Positions 1 to 8,475 of a stretch of DNA of 58,334 bases are shown here, in pieces. The stretch is taken from NCBI GenBank assembly GCA_002929135.1, contig PESC01000027.1:1-58334 (forward strand), given 5' to 3'. This DNA is from Methylomonas sp. Lineage in GTDB: Bacteria > Pseudomonadota > Gammaproteobacteria > Methylococcales > Methylomonadaceae. The position numbers and the translations under genes are program-made. Numbering within the stretch: position 1 is the stretch's first letter; each line of letters begins with the position of its first letter. The notes below the pieces were generated by a model. That model was given only the letters and a program-made list of their open reading frames with translations, did not search any database and had not been told where the DNA came from.

Positions 1-601
1 TCAGACTTTGCCGACCCAAGATTGAAAATAAACCCATCGAGGCCTTGCCGATCATATTCATCAGTTCCAGCCATGACAGACCTGTCAGCAAGGTCAGGCC
101 AGTCATGAACGCAGCTAGCAGCAGCAGCGTCGAGCCAGAATTGCCGACAAGATGCACGAGCAATTCGCCGATTTCCCGACCAAGAATGCCGCCGGGGCTT
201 TCAGGCAAATCGACCTTGGTACGCAAGAAATGCAGATGGAGGAAGAATATTGCGGCACCTGCCAGCAACGTCAGTAGAAAACCACAGCCGCGAACCGTTA
301 GCATCCAGCCGGATGACTGGGTTTTATCCGGTGCATAAACGCTGTAACCCAGCCAGAAGATCATCGGTGGAATGAGGTAAGCCATCAGACCGAGAAAACT
401 CAGCATTACATCGGCCAGCCAAGCACCCAGCAAGCCGCAAGCGTTGTTGACGGCGCGATACGACGCGCTATGGCTCCAGCCGGGATCGTCCAGGCTGAAG
501 GTCAACAGTGCAATCAACAGGAATAACGCGCAAACGGAAAAAACCAGTAAGGCGATTTCGCGATAACCCCGCGCACTCTTTTCTTCCACTACAGCAACCA
601 T
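1..601 (-). CDS. ftsK: DNA translocase FtsK, N-terminal part (cut by window edge)
   Basis: About 200 codons read on the minus strand from the ATG at 599-601 to the window edge without a stop, so the gene is partial only because the window ends. The product starts MVAVVEEKSARGYREIALLV and has four hydrophobic segments, plus the family motif SLDDPGWSHS just after the first one. This is the four-helix FtsK/SpoIIIE N-terminal membrane domain, which anchors FtsK at the division septum. The linker and the AAA+ translocase motor lie outside the window. FtsK pumps chromosome DNA through the closing septum and activates XerCD at dif. A perfect TATAAT lies 40 bases before the start codon. Confidence 0.93.
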   Translation of the reverse strand, partial: MVAVVEEKSARGYREIALLVFSVCALFLLIALLTFSLDDPGWSHSASYRAVNNACGLLGAWLADVMLSFLGLMAYLIPPMIFWLGYSVYAPDKTQSSGWMLTVRGCGFLLTLLAGAAIFFLHLHFLRTKVDLPESPGGILGREIGELLVHLVGNSGSTLLLLAAFMTGLTLLTGLSWLELMNMIGKASMGLFSILGRQSL

Positions 602-1170
602 TTGGGCAAAGCCTCTAGCAAGGAACTTTTAGAAAACAAGATTATAGCCGATAAACACAAAGCTAAATATGAGCTTTCGGGTGGCTTTGGTCCTCTATTC
701 AGCGAATACCTGCCGCACCTTGTGGGTCAGGTGTACGTCGTCGAAATGGTGCGGGGTGGATTGGTGCAAAATGTTGGGGTTGACTGGGTTGAAGGCACCG
801 GTGGGGATAGATGCGCCTTTTGCTGGGTTGCTTTTTTGGCGCCGACCCTGTTGGTGGCAGGGCCTCCGGAAGATGGCGGGGTGAGGGAAATAAAGCAGGA
901 ACGTTATTTGTGACCAAGTCCTTAGCTCCCCGGCGCTTTTACCCCCGACGACGATGAAAAGTGCCAACGCCATCAATTGCACCAAAACAGCGAAATCAAA
1001 GGCAAGTTTGGATATTAAAATACCCGAATACATCAAGAGTGGCGAGTTGGTTAAAGCCGTCACCAACCGGCAAGTTTTCATCGCGGGCTTGAGCAAGCGC
1101 GCTAAAAGACGCGGTATCGCGATAGGTGCTTGTGCTATCATGCCGCGATTTAAGCACCCAAGAGAAGCCC
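602..1170. other. Gene-free interval between ftsK and infA
   Basis: About 570 bases between the divergent ftsK and infA starts. Several open frames cross it on both strands (the longest is 148 codons, minus strand, 695-1141), but none resembles a known protein. They are rich in Pro, Arg, His and Gln, as random frames in GC-rich DNA are. Genes often found beside infA in Gammaproteobacteria, such as aat and ate, are not here. I see no tRNA or known RNA fold. It must hold the promoters of both flanking genes. Confidence 0.5.
641..646 (-). promoter_or_regulatory. Putative -10 element of ftsK
   Basis: On the minus strand a consensus TATAAT lies 40 bases upstream of the ftsK ATG. The hexamer 17 bases further upstream is a poor -35 match, so this is only a candidate promoter. 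Confidence 0.35.
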
Positions 1171-1389
1171 ATGGCGAAAGAAGATCAAATAGAAATGGAA
1201 GGCAAGGTCATCGATACCTTGCCGAACACCATGTTTCGTGTCGAACTAGAGAACGGCCACATCGTAACGGCCCATATTTCAGGAAAAATGCGTAAACACT
1301 ACATCCGCATCCTGACTGGCGATAAAGTTCGTGTTGAGATGACACCTTACGATCTGACCAAAGGCCGCATCACCTTCCGCAATCGCTAA
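1171..1389 (+). CDS. infA: Translation initiation factor IF-1
   Basis: Encodes 72 residues, the usual IF-1 length, beginning [20 protein letters not shown] and continuing with the family motifs [21 protein letters not shown] and RVEMTPYDL. It is a single S1-like OB fold that binds the A site of the 30S subunit during initiation. The frame is open upstream to 1126, but the family N-terminus begins at the ATG at 1171, which is preceded by a purine-rich AGAGAAG. It is monocistronic: a terminator follows at once and clpA converges on it from the other side. Confidence 0.96.
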   Translation: MAKEDQIEMEGKVIDTLPNTMFRVELENGHIVTAHISGKMRKHYIRILTGDKVRVEMTPYDLTKGRITFRNR

Positions 1390-1410
1390 TCCCGCATTTT
1401 TGCGGGATTT
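1390..1410 (+). terminator. Rho-independent terminator of infA
   Basis: TCCCGCA, a TTTT loop, then TGCGGGA followed by TTT, starting one base after the infA stop codon. The stem is perfect over seven pairs. The short T run makes it modest, but its position between convergent infA and clpA is what is expected. Confidence 0.75.
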
Positions 1411-1431
1411 ACGCCCATCCTCTCGTTTCGC

Positions 1432-3708
1432 TCAAACTGTCTGATTGACTTCAGGCACCGCCAACTGCCTACTTTCGTACGCAAATGCCAGTTCGTCGCC
1501 ATCGACGCCGATACGCACATGACCTCCATTGACCAAGCGACCAAACAATAAATCCTCGGCCAGCGGTTTCTTGATTTTCTCTTGAATCAGCCTCGCCATG
1601 GGTCTGGCGCCCATTTTCTCGTCGTAACCGCGCTCGGCCAGCCATACTCGGGCAGAAGGCTCCAGTGTCAATGTCACATTTTTCTCGGATAGAACGGCTT
1701 CCAGTTCAAAAATGAATTTGTCGACCACGCTGCCAACGACACTCAAATCCAGCGACTTGAACTGCACGATAGCATCCAGACGATTACGGAATTCGGGTGA
1801 AAATGCACGCTCAATGACCTTCATACTGTCTGTCGCATGATCCTGTCGGGTGTAGCCTATCGATGCGCGCCCCCCCTCCTCGGCGCCGGCGTTGGTGGTC
1901 ATCACCAGGATGACGTTGCGGAAATCGGCTTTGCGACCATTGTTATCGGTCAAGGTACCGTGATCCATCACTTGCAACAACAGGTTGAAGACATCGGGAT
2001 GGGCTTTTTCCAACTCGTCGAGCAGTAATACGGCGTGAGGGTGCTTGGTTACTGCCTCGGTCAACAAGCCGCCCTGATCGAATCCCACATAACCCGGTGG
2101 CGCACCAATCAGGCGCGATACCGTGTGACGTTCCATGTATTCCGACATATCGAAGCGGATCAGTTCGATACCCAGCACTTTTGCCAATTGGCGGGTCACT
2201 TCGGTTTTGCCGACACCGGTTGGGCCTGCGAACAGGAAGGCACCGATGGTTTTGCTGGCATCGCGCAGACCGGCGCGCGACAGTTTGATAGCGGAGGCCA
2301 GCTCGGCAATCGCGGCATCTTGTCCAAAAACCAGCATTTTCAGGTTTTTTTCCAGATTCGCCAGTTTGTCCTTATCGCTGGACGACACCGATTGCGCGGG
2401 CACTCTCGCCATTTTGGCAATGATTTCCTCGATTTCCGGCACGTCTATGGTTTGCTTGCGTTCACTGTCGGGGAACAGGCGCTGGCGGGCGCCTGCTTCA
2501 TCGATGACGTCGATGGCTTTATCTGGCAGGTGTCGGTCGGTGATGTAGCGCGCCGACAATTCCACCGCCAGACGCAAGGCTTCCTGGGTGTATTTCAGGC
2601 CATGATGCTCCTCGAAGCGGGACTTCAGGCCTCGCAAGATCAGCACGGTGTCTTCGACCGACGGTTCGGCCACGTCGATTTTCTGGAAACGCCGCGCCAA
2701 GGCATGATCTTTCTCGAAAATACCGCGATATTCCTGATAGGTGGTCGAGCCGATGCAGCGTAACTGGCCGTTGGCCAGTACCGGCTTGATGAGATTCGAG
2801 GCATCCATTACTCCACCCGATGCCGAGCCGGCGCCAATCAGCGTATGGATTTCGTCGATGAATAAAATGGTATTCGGCTCTTTCTTGAGTTGACCCACCA
2901 AGGCCTTGAGGCGCTTTTCGAAATCGCCACGGTACTTGGTGCCTGCAACCAGCGCCCCCATGTCCAGCGAATAAATGACACTGCCTAACAATACCTCGGG
3001 CACTTGTTCTTCGACGATGCGCTTGGCCAGGCCTTCGGCAATCGCGGTTTTGCCGACACCGGCTTCGCCCACCAGCAGTGGATTGTTTTTGCGACGGCGG
3101 CACAGCACCTGTATGGTGCGTTCGACTTCGCTTTCCCGTCCGATCAAAGGATCGATATTGCCCTTCAATGCCTCTTCGTTGAGATTGGTTGCATATTTCT
3201 CCAGCGGGCTTTCCGAATTCTCGGTCGGGCTACGCTCACCATCGGCGCCTTCCGATGCTTCGGATTTTTGCTGCTCGATCTTGGAGACGCCGTGGGCCAG
3301 ATAGTTGACGACATCCAGGCGGGTGATGTCCTGTTTGTTCAATAGATAGACGGCATGAGAGTCTTGTTCGCTAAACAAGGCCACGAACAAATTGGCGCCG
3401 GTCACTTCTTTTTTGTCGGATGCCTGCACATGAAACACGGCGCGTTGCAACACGCGCTGAAAGCCCAGTGTGGGCTGGGTTTCGCGTTGTACGCCGTCGG
3501 GGATCAGCGAAATTGTGTCGTCGATGAAGCGGGTCAGCTCGGCACGCAGCGCGTTGGCATTGCAACCACAGGCAATCAGGATGGGAATGGTGGTTGCATT
3601 GTCGAGCAGCGCGAGCAGCAAGTGCTCAACGGTGATGAATTCATGGCGCTTGGCATGGGCGTTGGTAAACGCGACATTCAATGTAACTTCCAGTTCTTTG
3701 CTCAGCAT
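1432..3708 (-). CDS. clpA: ATP-dependent Clp protease ATPase subunit ClpA
   Basis: 758 residues, the full ClpA length. Order: double-repeat Clp N domain (about 1-140), an acidic linker (145-170), first AAA+ module with Walker A GEAGVGKT (214-221) and Walker B ILFIDEIH, and second AAA+ module with Walker A GPTGVGKT (495-502) and [10 protein letters not shown]. There is no ClpB-type middle coiled coil, which separates it from ClpB. ClpA unfolds substrates, including N-degron proteins handed over by ClpS, and feeds them to ClpP. The ClpP-docking loop reads IGY at 617-619 rather than the usual IGL. It lies 10 bases downstream of clpS and is probably cotranscribed with it. Confidence 0.97.
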   Translation of the reverse strand: MLSKELEVTLNVAFTNAHAKRHEFITVEHLLLALLDNATTIPILIACGCNANALRAELTRFIDDTISLIPDGVQRETQPTLGFQRVLQRAVFHVQASDKKEVTGANLFVALFSEQDSHAVYLLNKQDITRLDVVNYLAHGVSKIEQQKSEASEGADGERSPTENSESPLEKYATNLNEEALKGNIDPLIGRESEVERTIQVLCRRRKNNPLLVGEAGVGKTAIAEGLAKRIVEEQVPEVLLGSVIYSLDMGALVAGTKYRGDFEKRLKALVGQLKKEPNTILFIDEIHTLIGAGSASGGVMDASNLIKPVLANGQLRCIGSTTYQEYRGIFEKDHALARRFQKIDVAEPSVEDTVLILRGLKSRFEEHHGLKYTQEALRLAVELSARYITDRHLPDKAIDVIDEAGARQRLFPDSERKQTIDVPEIEEIIAKMARVPAQSVSSSDKDKLANLEKNLKMLVFGQDAAIAELASAIKLSRAGLRDASKTIGAFLFAGPTGVGKTEVTRQLAKVLGIELIRFDMSEYMERHTVSRLIGAPPGYVGFDQGGLLTEAVTKHPHAVLLLDELEKAHPDVFNLLLQVMDHGTLTDNNGRKADFRNVILVMTTNAGAEEGGRASIGYTRQDHATDSMKVIERAFSPEFRNRLDAIVQFKSLDLSVVGSVVDKFIFELEAVLSEKNVTLTLEPSARVWLAERGYDEKMGARPMARLIQEKIKKPLAEDLLFGRLVNGGHVRIGVDGDELAFAYESRQLAVPEVNQTV

Positions 3709-3718
3709 GTCGTACCTC

Positions 3719-4042
3719 TCACGCTTCTTCCATCGCGCACAGCAGCGGATGCTGATGCTCGCGGGAGTATTGGTTGACTATATGTACCTTGGTTTCGGCC
3801 ACATCTTTGGTATAGGTGCCACATACCCCGACGCCTTGCGTGTGCACTTGCAGCATCACTTGCGTCGCCTTTTCACGACTCATATTGAAAAAATCGGTGA
3901 GTATTTCGACGACAAAATCCATGGGGGTAAAGTCGTCGTTCAGCAAAATGACCTTGTAAAGCGGCGGTTTTTTCAACTGCGGCTTTGCGGGCTGAACCGC
4001 AACCGCATCATCATCGTCTTTCAAGGGGTCAAAATCAGTCAT
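3719..4042 (-). CDS. clpS: ClpA adaptor protein ClpS
   Basis: 107 residues. After a disordered acidic N-terminus come the ClpS core motifs [20 protein letters not shown] and [21 protein letters not shown]. ClpS recognises N-terminal Leu, Phe, Tyr and Trp and delivers N-degron substrates to ClpA; the NDD..PMDFV pocket residues are intact. First gene of the clpS-clpA pair. The start at 4042 gives [12 protein letters not shown] and is divergent from nudJ. Confidence 0.96.
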   Translation of the reverse strand: MTDFDPLKDDDDAVAVQPAKPQLKKPPLYKVILLNDDFTPMDFVVEILTDFFNMSREKATQVMLQVHTQGVGVCGTYTKDVAETKVHIVNQYSREHQHPLLCAMEEA

Positions 4043-4170
4043 GGTTCATGTTTACCCGCGCAACTCAGCAGCTTACAAAGTAGCGTTTCGGTTGGTAAAT
4101 TTCAATGCTTGCCAAAATAAAAAACATTTCGCGTAAAATACTGGTTTTTTTGATGTTTTTCACGATTAAT

Positions 4171-4626
4171 ATGCAATGGAAACCGCATGTCACCGTTGCC
4201 GCTATTATTGAGCGGCAGGGTCGTTTTTTACTCGTCGAAGAAATGACTGCCCATGGCTTGATGTTCAATCAGCCAGCCGGTCATCTCGAAGCAGGCGAGG
4301 ATTTGATCAGCGCCGTCAAGCGCGAGGTTCTCGAAGAAACCGCCTGGCGCTTCGAACCCGAGCATCTGATGGAAGTTCAACTGTGGCGCAAAACACCGGA
4401 CGGCCCGAGTTTCGTTCGCTTCTGCTTCACAGGAAGGCTGGCAGACCGTGATGACAACCGCGCCCTGGATAGCGACATCATCGCGAATCACTGGCTGACA
4501 CACGATGAAATTCGTGCCAAAGGCGATCAACTGAGAAGCCCTCTGGTGCTGAAATCCATCAATACCTATCTGCAAGGCAAAAAACACCCGTTATCGCTAC
4601 TTCAATCCTTTATCGATCTGGCATGA
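4171..4626 (+). CDS. nudJ: Nudix hydrolase NudJ-type phosphatase
   Basis: From the ATG at 4171 the product is 151 residues and begins [20 protein letters not shown], matching the NudJ N-terminus (family members start with a few residues and then KPHVTVA). The frame is open up to 4105, but that extension is hydrophobic and atypical. The Nudix box is seen as [20 protein letters not shown] followed by T. NudJ hydrolyses nucleoside di- and triphosphates and thiamine (pyro)phosphates. The stop overlaps the mnmA start as ATGA, and the nudJ-mnmA order is the conserved gammaproteobacterial one. Confidence 0.9.
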   Translation: MQWKPHVTVAAIIERQGRFLLVEEMTAHGLMFNQPAGHLEAGEDLISAVKREVLEETAWRFEPEHLMEVQLWRKTPDGPSFVRFCFTGRLADRDDNRALDSDIIANHWLTHDEIRAKGDQLRSPLVLKSINTYLQGKKHPLSLLQSFIDLA

Positions 4627-5720
4627 GCAAGCCCATTATCGTCGGCATGTCCGGCGGCGTCGACTCATCGGTAACGGCGCTTACCTTGCTGGAACAAGGC
4701 CACGACGTTACTGGCTTGTTCATGAAAAACTGGGAAGAGGACGACGGCACCGAATACTGCACCGCCATGCAGGATTTGGCCGATGCGCAGCAGGTTGCCG
4801 ACACGCTGGGTATCGAGCTGAAAACCGTCAACTTCGCTGCCGAATACTGGGACGAGGTATTCGAAGTGTTTCTGGCTGAATTCAAGGCGGGTCGTACCCC
4901 AAACCCCGATATTTTGTGCAACAAACACGTCAAGTTCAAAGCCTTTCTGGATTACGCCATCGAAAATCTGGGCGCCGAATACATCGCTACCGGCCACTAC
5001 GCCCGCGTCCGCGAACAGAACGGCGAATTCGAGTTGTTGAAAGGCCTGGATCCTGCCAAGGAGCAAAGCTATTTTCTCTACGCCATGGGACAGAAGGCGC
5101 TATCGAAAACCCTGTTCCCGATCGGCCACCTGCATAAAGCCAAAATTCGCGCTATGGCCGACAAAGCCGGTTTCGCCAACAGCCGCAAGAAAGACAGCAC
5201 CGGCATCTGCTTCATCGGCGAACGCAAATTCAAGGATTTCCTACAACGCTACCTGCCCCACCAACCCGGCGACATGCGCACAGCGGAAGGCCGCATCGTC
5301 GGCAAACACCATGGCCTGATGTATTACACCCTGGGTCAGCGTCAAGGTCTGGGGATAGGCGGCGTCAGAGATGCCCCGGACGAACCCTGGTTCGTGCTCG
5401 ATAAAGACCTGACCAGCAATGTGCTCGTCGTCGGTCAGGGTCACGACCACCCGCTGATGCTGCACAACACTCTGGAAGCCGGTCAGCTCGACTGGTGCGG
5501 CAATCAGCCTTGGCCCCAAGCCCTGCGTTGTGCAGCCAAAATCCGTTATCGCCAGCCGGATCAGGCCTGTGTCGTCGATCCAATGGATGGCGGCAGCCGC
5601 ATAAAAGTACGCTTCGACCAGGCGCAACGCGCCATCACGCCGGGCCAGTCGGTGGTGTTTTATTCGGACGAGGTTTGCTTAGGCGGTGGGATTATCGAGA
5701 GCAGGAGCAATGAAAGCTGA
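4623..5720 (+). CDS. mnmA: tRNA-specific 2-thiouridylase MnmA
   Basis: 365 residues, full length. The PP-loop SGGVDSS is at residues 10-16. The catalytic cysteines are Cys99 ([12 protein letters not shown]) and Cys196 ([10 protein letters not shown]). The C-terminal beta-barrel includes [10 protein letters not shown]. MnmA adenylates and thiolates U34 of tRNA-Lys, -Glu and -Gln, using sulfur relayed by the Tus system. It is translationally coupled to nudJ by a 4-base overlap. The usual next gene hflD is missing, and the 6S RNA gene converges instead. Confidence 0.97.
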   Translation: MSKPIIVGMSGGVDSSVTALTLLEQGHDVTGLFMKNWEEDDGTEYCTAMQDLADAQQVADTLGIELKTVNFAAEYWDEVFEVFLAEFKAGRTPNPDILCNKHVKFKAFLDYAIENLGAEYIATGHYARVREQNGEFELLKGLDPAKEQSYFLYAMGQKALSKTLFPIGHLHKAKIRAMADKAGFANSRKKDSTGICFIGERKFKDFLQRYLPHQPGDMRTAEGRIVGKHHGLMYYTLGQRQGLGIGGVRDAPDEPWFVLDKDLTSNVLVVGQGHDHPLMLHNTLEAGQLDWCGNQPWPQALRCAAKIRYRQPDQACVVDPMDGGSRIKVRFDQAQRAITPGQSVVFYSDEVCLGGGIIESRSNES

Positions 5721-5721
5721 A

Positions 5722-5768
5722 AAACGCCGGAAGTTCACGGCCAATGGCCGCTTTCGCGGGCGGCGTTC
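5722..5768 (-). terminator. Terminator downstream of 6S RNA (possibly bidirectional)
   Basis: AACGCCG at 5723-5729 pairs with CGGCGTT at 5761-5767, with an inner GGCCAATGGCC hairpin. On the minus strand the stem is followed by GTTTTT, so it would end transcripts from 6S RNA. It begins two bases after the mnmA stop and may also serve mnmA. Confidence 0.6.
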
Positions 5769-5780
5769 TGCTGTAAAAGA

Positions 5781-5960
5781 AGATCTCCCGCCTGCGCCGT
5801 CTCATGCTTTCGTCCTTGAACCGACGGTTCAAGTGGAAACCAAATCCAGTCAATCAGGCTTCCTGAATGAACAGGCATGCACACCATGACAGGCAGACAG
5901 TTTCCGGGGTAAATATAGGTTCAGGAAACACCCAGCACTGCTCGAACGCCGCAGGAGATT
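5781..5960 (-). ncRNA. ssrS: 6S RNA
   Basis: About 180 bases on the minus strand directly after zapA, the classic position of ssrS. The closing stem is formed by AATCTCCTGC at the 5' end (near 5960) and GCGGGAGATCT at the 3' end (near 5781). The strongest landmark is the hairpin CTTGAACC-GTC-GGTTCAAG at 5815-5833, which matches the conserved 6S hairpin. The 5' side carries CCTGAACCTATATTTAC, close to the E. coli segment CCTGAGCCGATATTTCA. 6S RNA mimics an open promoter and sequesters sigma-70 RNA polymerase in stationary phase. Ends are approximate. The usual downstream fthC (ygfA) is absent. Confidence 0.85.
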
Positions 5961-5983
5961 GGGTGCGCATTGTAGACAGGTTT

Positions 5984-6277
5984 TTACGGGCTTTCTAATA
6001 CATTTTCGATCTTCTGGCGTAACGCGCGGATGCGATCGCCAATGTCAGCCGTCTCGCCGCCGCTTTTTGTCGGCGCATCGTGCGCCAGATTGAGTGCCGC
6101 CAGAACCGCGATTCGGTCGGCGCTGCCTACCTTGCCGGTGTCGCGGATTTTGCGCATTTGCCCGTCGAGAGCTTGCGCGGCGGCAATCAGCGCCTCGCGC
6201 TCATCTTCGGCACAGGCAATTTTGTATTCCTTGCCCAGTATGGTCAGCGACACCGCGTGTACGACGGACTTGCTCAT
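5984..6277 (-). CDS. zapA: Cell division protein ZapA
   Basis: 97 residues with the ZapA pattern VSLTILGKEYKIACAEDEREALIAAAQALDGQMRKIRDTGKV, then RIAVLAALNLAHD and a C-terminal coiled coil (about 70-97). ZapA bundles FtsZ filaments at the Z-ring. Its start overlaps the stop of the upstream ZapB-like gene by four bases (ATGA), so the two are coupled. 6S RNA follows in the same direction, and in many relatives it can be processed from a zapA readthrough transcript. Confidence 0.94.
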   Translation of the reverse strand: MSKSVVHAVSLTILGKEYKIACAEDEREALIAAAQALDGQMRKIRDTGKVGSADRIAVLAALNLAHDAPTKSGGETADIGDRIRALRQKIENVLESP

Positions 6278-6537
6278 GAGTCGTGCTCCATGGCTTTCAA
6301 GCGGGCGATCATCGCCTCGACACGGGTTTTGGCCTGGGTGGTTTTTTCCAGCAACCTGGCCTTTTCCTTGACCAGCGCATCTTGCTTGACTTTCAACGAC
6401 TTGTTTTCATTCTTGAGCAGATTGAATTGAGCGATCAAGTTATCCAGCTTGGTTTCCAGAGCTTCCAGCTCGGTTGACGGGTCTTTTTCGGAGGGTGACA
6501 TGGCGAGTCGGGTTTTGGCTGGTGAGCTTTGGGACAT
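6274..6537 (-). CDS. ZapB-like coiled-coil protein (TIGR02449 type)
   Basis: 87 residues, almost wholly one coiled coil: ELEALETKLDNLIAQFNLLK followed by NENKSLKVKQDALVKEKARL and a C-terminal Met-Glu-His-Asp-Ser. The position directly upstream of zapA, divergent from ygfB-pepP-ubiH, is the same as in Pseudomonas, where this small family is annotated TIGR02449. By analogy with ZapB it may act with ZapA at the Z-ring, which is inference. The start is uncertain: 6537 or the internal ATG at 6501, neither with a clear ribosome site. Confidence 0.82.
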   Translation of the reverse strand: MSQSSPAKTRLAMSPSEKDPSTELEALETKLDNLIAQFNLLKNENKSLKVKQDALVKEKARLLEKTTQAKTRVEAMIARLKAMEHDS

Positions 6538-6608
6538 GCAAAACGGGGAAGGAATGGTAGCATACGCACCGGTTTTTCACAGTTCAAGCACAGGCAGGCA
6601 GCGGTTCG

Positions 6609-7142
6609 ATGGCGTATCAGACAGTCAATACAATTTTGGAAAAACACGATGCCGACATGGGCGCAGCTGAAGCCCATGGTATCGCTGCGGGCATGTTATG
6701 CGTGGCCCTCAGAGCTGATGCAGGCAGCTGGCTCGATGAAATAATGCAGGATGCCCATGGCCTGTCGGGCGACAACCAAGCCTTGCTACTGGCCCTGTTC
6801 GATCGCACCCGCGAGTTGCTCGACCCCGACACCGGCGAATTTGCTTTCGATCTGTTTCTGCCGGATGACGACGACGCCCTGACCGAGCGTGTCGAAGCCT
6901 TGCGCACCTGGTGCCAGGGTTTTTTGTTCGGTGTTGGTTACCAGCAAGGTGCGGGCGATTGGCCGGGCGACACCGGCGAAATCATGCGCGACTTGATCGA
7001 ATTCACCAAAATCGACAGCAATGTCGACGGCGAAGACGACGAGCAGGCGCTGATGCAGATACACGAATACATCAGAGCCGCCGTGATGACGGTACGCGAC
7101 GCTTTCGCCGAGCAGGCCCGCGACCACGAAACCCGCCATTGA
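6609..7142 (+). CDS. ygfB: UPF0149 family protein YgfB
   Basis: 177 residues with the UPF0149 features: an N-terminal AAEAHGIAAGMLC motif, an acidic middle (LFLPDDDDAL), then LRTWCQGFLFGVGYQQG and a C-terminal DDEQALMQIHEYIRAAVMTV segment. The biochemical role of the family is poorly defined; a Pseudomonas YgfB has been linked to regulation of beta-lactam resistance. It starts the ygfB-pepP-ubiH series, and pepP follows within a few bases. The start at 6609 gives MAYQTVNTILEKHDAD, in register with relatives. Confidence 0.9.
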   Translation: MAYQTVNTILEKHDADMGAAEAHGIAAGMLCVALRADAGSWLDEIMQDAHGLSGDNQALLLALFDRTRELLDPDTGEFAFDLFLPDDDDALTERVEALRTWCQGFLFGVGYQQGAGDWPGDTGEIMRDLIEFTKIDSNVDGEDDEQALMQIHEYIRAAVMTVRDAFAEQARDHETRH

Positions 7143-7149
7143 TGTGCCA

Positions 7150-8475
7150 ATGACCATAAAGCAAGCGGAATTCAAAAAACGTCGCGCCGCGTTGATGAAA
7201 CAAGTCGGCAAGAGCAACATCGCCATCATCGCCAGCGCGCCGCAACGCACCCGCAACCGCGACGTCCATTACCCCTTCCGTCAGGACAGCGATTTCTTCT
7301 ACCTCACAGGCTTCAACGAACCCGATGCCCTGGCCGTATTCATACCCGGTCGTGAACAAGGTGAATACATCCTGTTCTGCCGCGAATTCGATCAGAAAAA
7401 AGCCCTGTGGGAAGGCGCCCACGCCGGACTGGAAGGCGCCACCAAACATTACGAGGCCGACGACTCGTTTCCGATCACCGACCTGGACGACATCCTGCCT
7501 GGCATGCTGGAAAACAAGGGCAAGGTGTTTTACCCGATGGGCAAAGACAGCGAACTTGACCACAAACTGCTGGAGTGGATCACCCACATTCGCAAACAAT
7601 CACGCTCCGGCATCACCGCCCCCGGCGAACTGGTATCGCTCGAACACGTCGTCCACGAAATGCGTTTGTTCAAGAGCAGCGAGGAAATCAAGCTGATGCG
7701 CCGTGCTGCCGAGGTTTCGGTCTGCGCCCATATTCGGGCCATGAAAGCCTGCAAACCCGGCTTGTACGAATACCAGATCGAAGCCGAACTGGTGCACGAA
7801 TTCACCGCGCAAGGCCTGCGCCACGTCGCTTATCCTTCCATCGTGGCCGGTGGCAGCAACGCCTGCGTCCTGCACTATGTCGGTAACAACGACAAACTGC
7901 ACAAAAACGACTTGCTGTTGATCGACGCCGGTGCCGAATGCGACCACTACGCCGCCGACATCACCCGCACCTTTCCGGTATCGGGTACGTTCACTGAACC
8001 GCAGCGCCTGCTGTATCAACTGGTACTCGACGCCCAGGCCGCCGCGCTGGAACACATTCGCCCCGGCGTGGCGTGGAACCAGGCGCACGAAGCCTCCGTA
8101 GAGGTACTGACCAAAGGTCTGGTGAAACTCGGTCTGCTGAAAGGCCGGGTCAAAACCTTGATAAAAAACGAAAAGTACAAACAGTTTTACATGCACCGCA
8201 TCGGCCACTGGCTGGGCATGGACGTGCACGATGTCGGCGATTACAAAATCAAGGACGAATGGCGTGTGCTGGAGCCTGGCATGGTGCTGACCGTCGAACC
8301 CGGTCTTTACGTAGCCGCCGATTGCGACAGCGTTGAACCGCAGTGGCGCGGTATCGGCATCCGCATCGAAGACGATGTACTCGTCACCAAAGACGGCCAC
8401 GAAATCCTGACTCATGGCGTGCCCAAGCAGATAGCCGCCATTGAAGCGCTGATGGCCCAATGCCCGCATGAATAA
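7150..8475 (+). CDS. pepP: Xaa-Pro aminopeptidase PepP
   Basis: 441 residues from the ATG at 7150; a GTG two codons earlier at 7144 is an equally possible start. There is an N-terminal aminopeptidase P domain (about 1-170) and a C-terminal pita-bread metallopeptidase domain. Dinuclear metal ligands are visible: Asp in LLIDAGAECDHYAADITRTF (two Asp), His in HRIGHWLGMDVHD, Glu in TVEPGLY and Glu in GIRIEDDVLVT. It removes N-terminal residues preceding proline. It lies between ygfB and ubiH, as in most Gammaproteobacteria, and overlaps ubiH by 8 bases. Confidence 0.95.
   Translation: MTIKQAEFKKRRAALMKQVGKSNIAIIASAPQRTRNRDVHYPFRQDSDFFYLTGFNEPDALAVFIPGREQGEYILFCREFDQKKALWEGAHAGLEGATKHYEADDSFPITDLDDILPGMLENKGKVFYPMGKDSELDHKLLEWITHIRKQSRSGITAPGELVSLEHVVHEMRLFKSSEEIKLMRRAAEVSVCAHIRAMKACKPGLYEYQIEAELVHEFTAQGLRHVAYPSIVAGGSNACVLHYVGNNDKLHKNDLLLIDAGAECDHYAADITRTFPVSGTFTEPQRLLYQLVLDAQAAALEHIRPGVAWNQAHEASVEVLTKGLVKLGLLKGRVKTLIKNEKYKQFYMHRIGHWLGMDVHDVGDYKIKDEWRVLEPGMVLTVEPGLYVAADCDSVEPQWRGIGIRIEDDVLVTKDGHEILTHGVPKQIAAIEALMAQCPHE

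Noticed and set aside
695-1141. Minus-strand 148-codon frame between ftsK and infA
   Set aside because: No recognisable domain, no ribosome site, atypical composition. Treated as non-coding.
4105-4170. Upstream extension of nudJ with a hydrophobic N-terminus
   Set aside because: NudJ proteins begin with a few residues before KPHVTVA. The extension would make an unlikely membrane segment, so the ATG at 4171 was preferred.
5686-5889. 67-codon plus-strand frame after mnmA
   Set aside because: It runs over the terminator and antisense to the 6S RNA, and shows no protein-like features.
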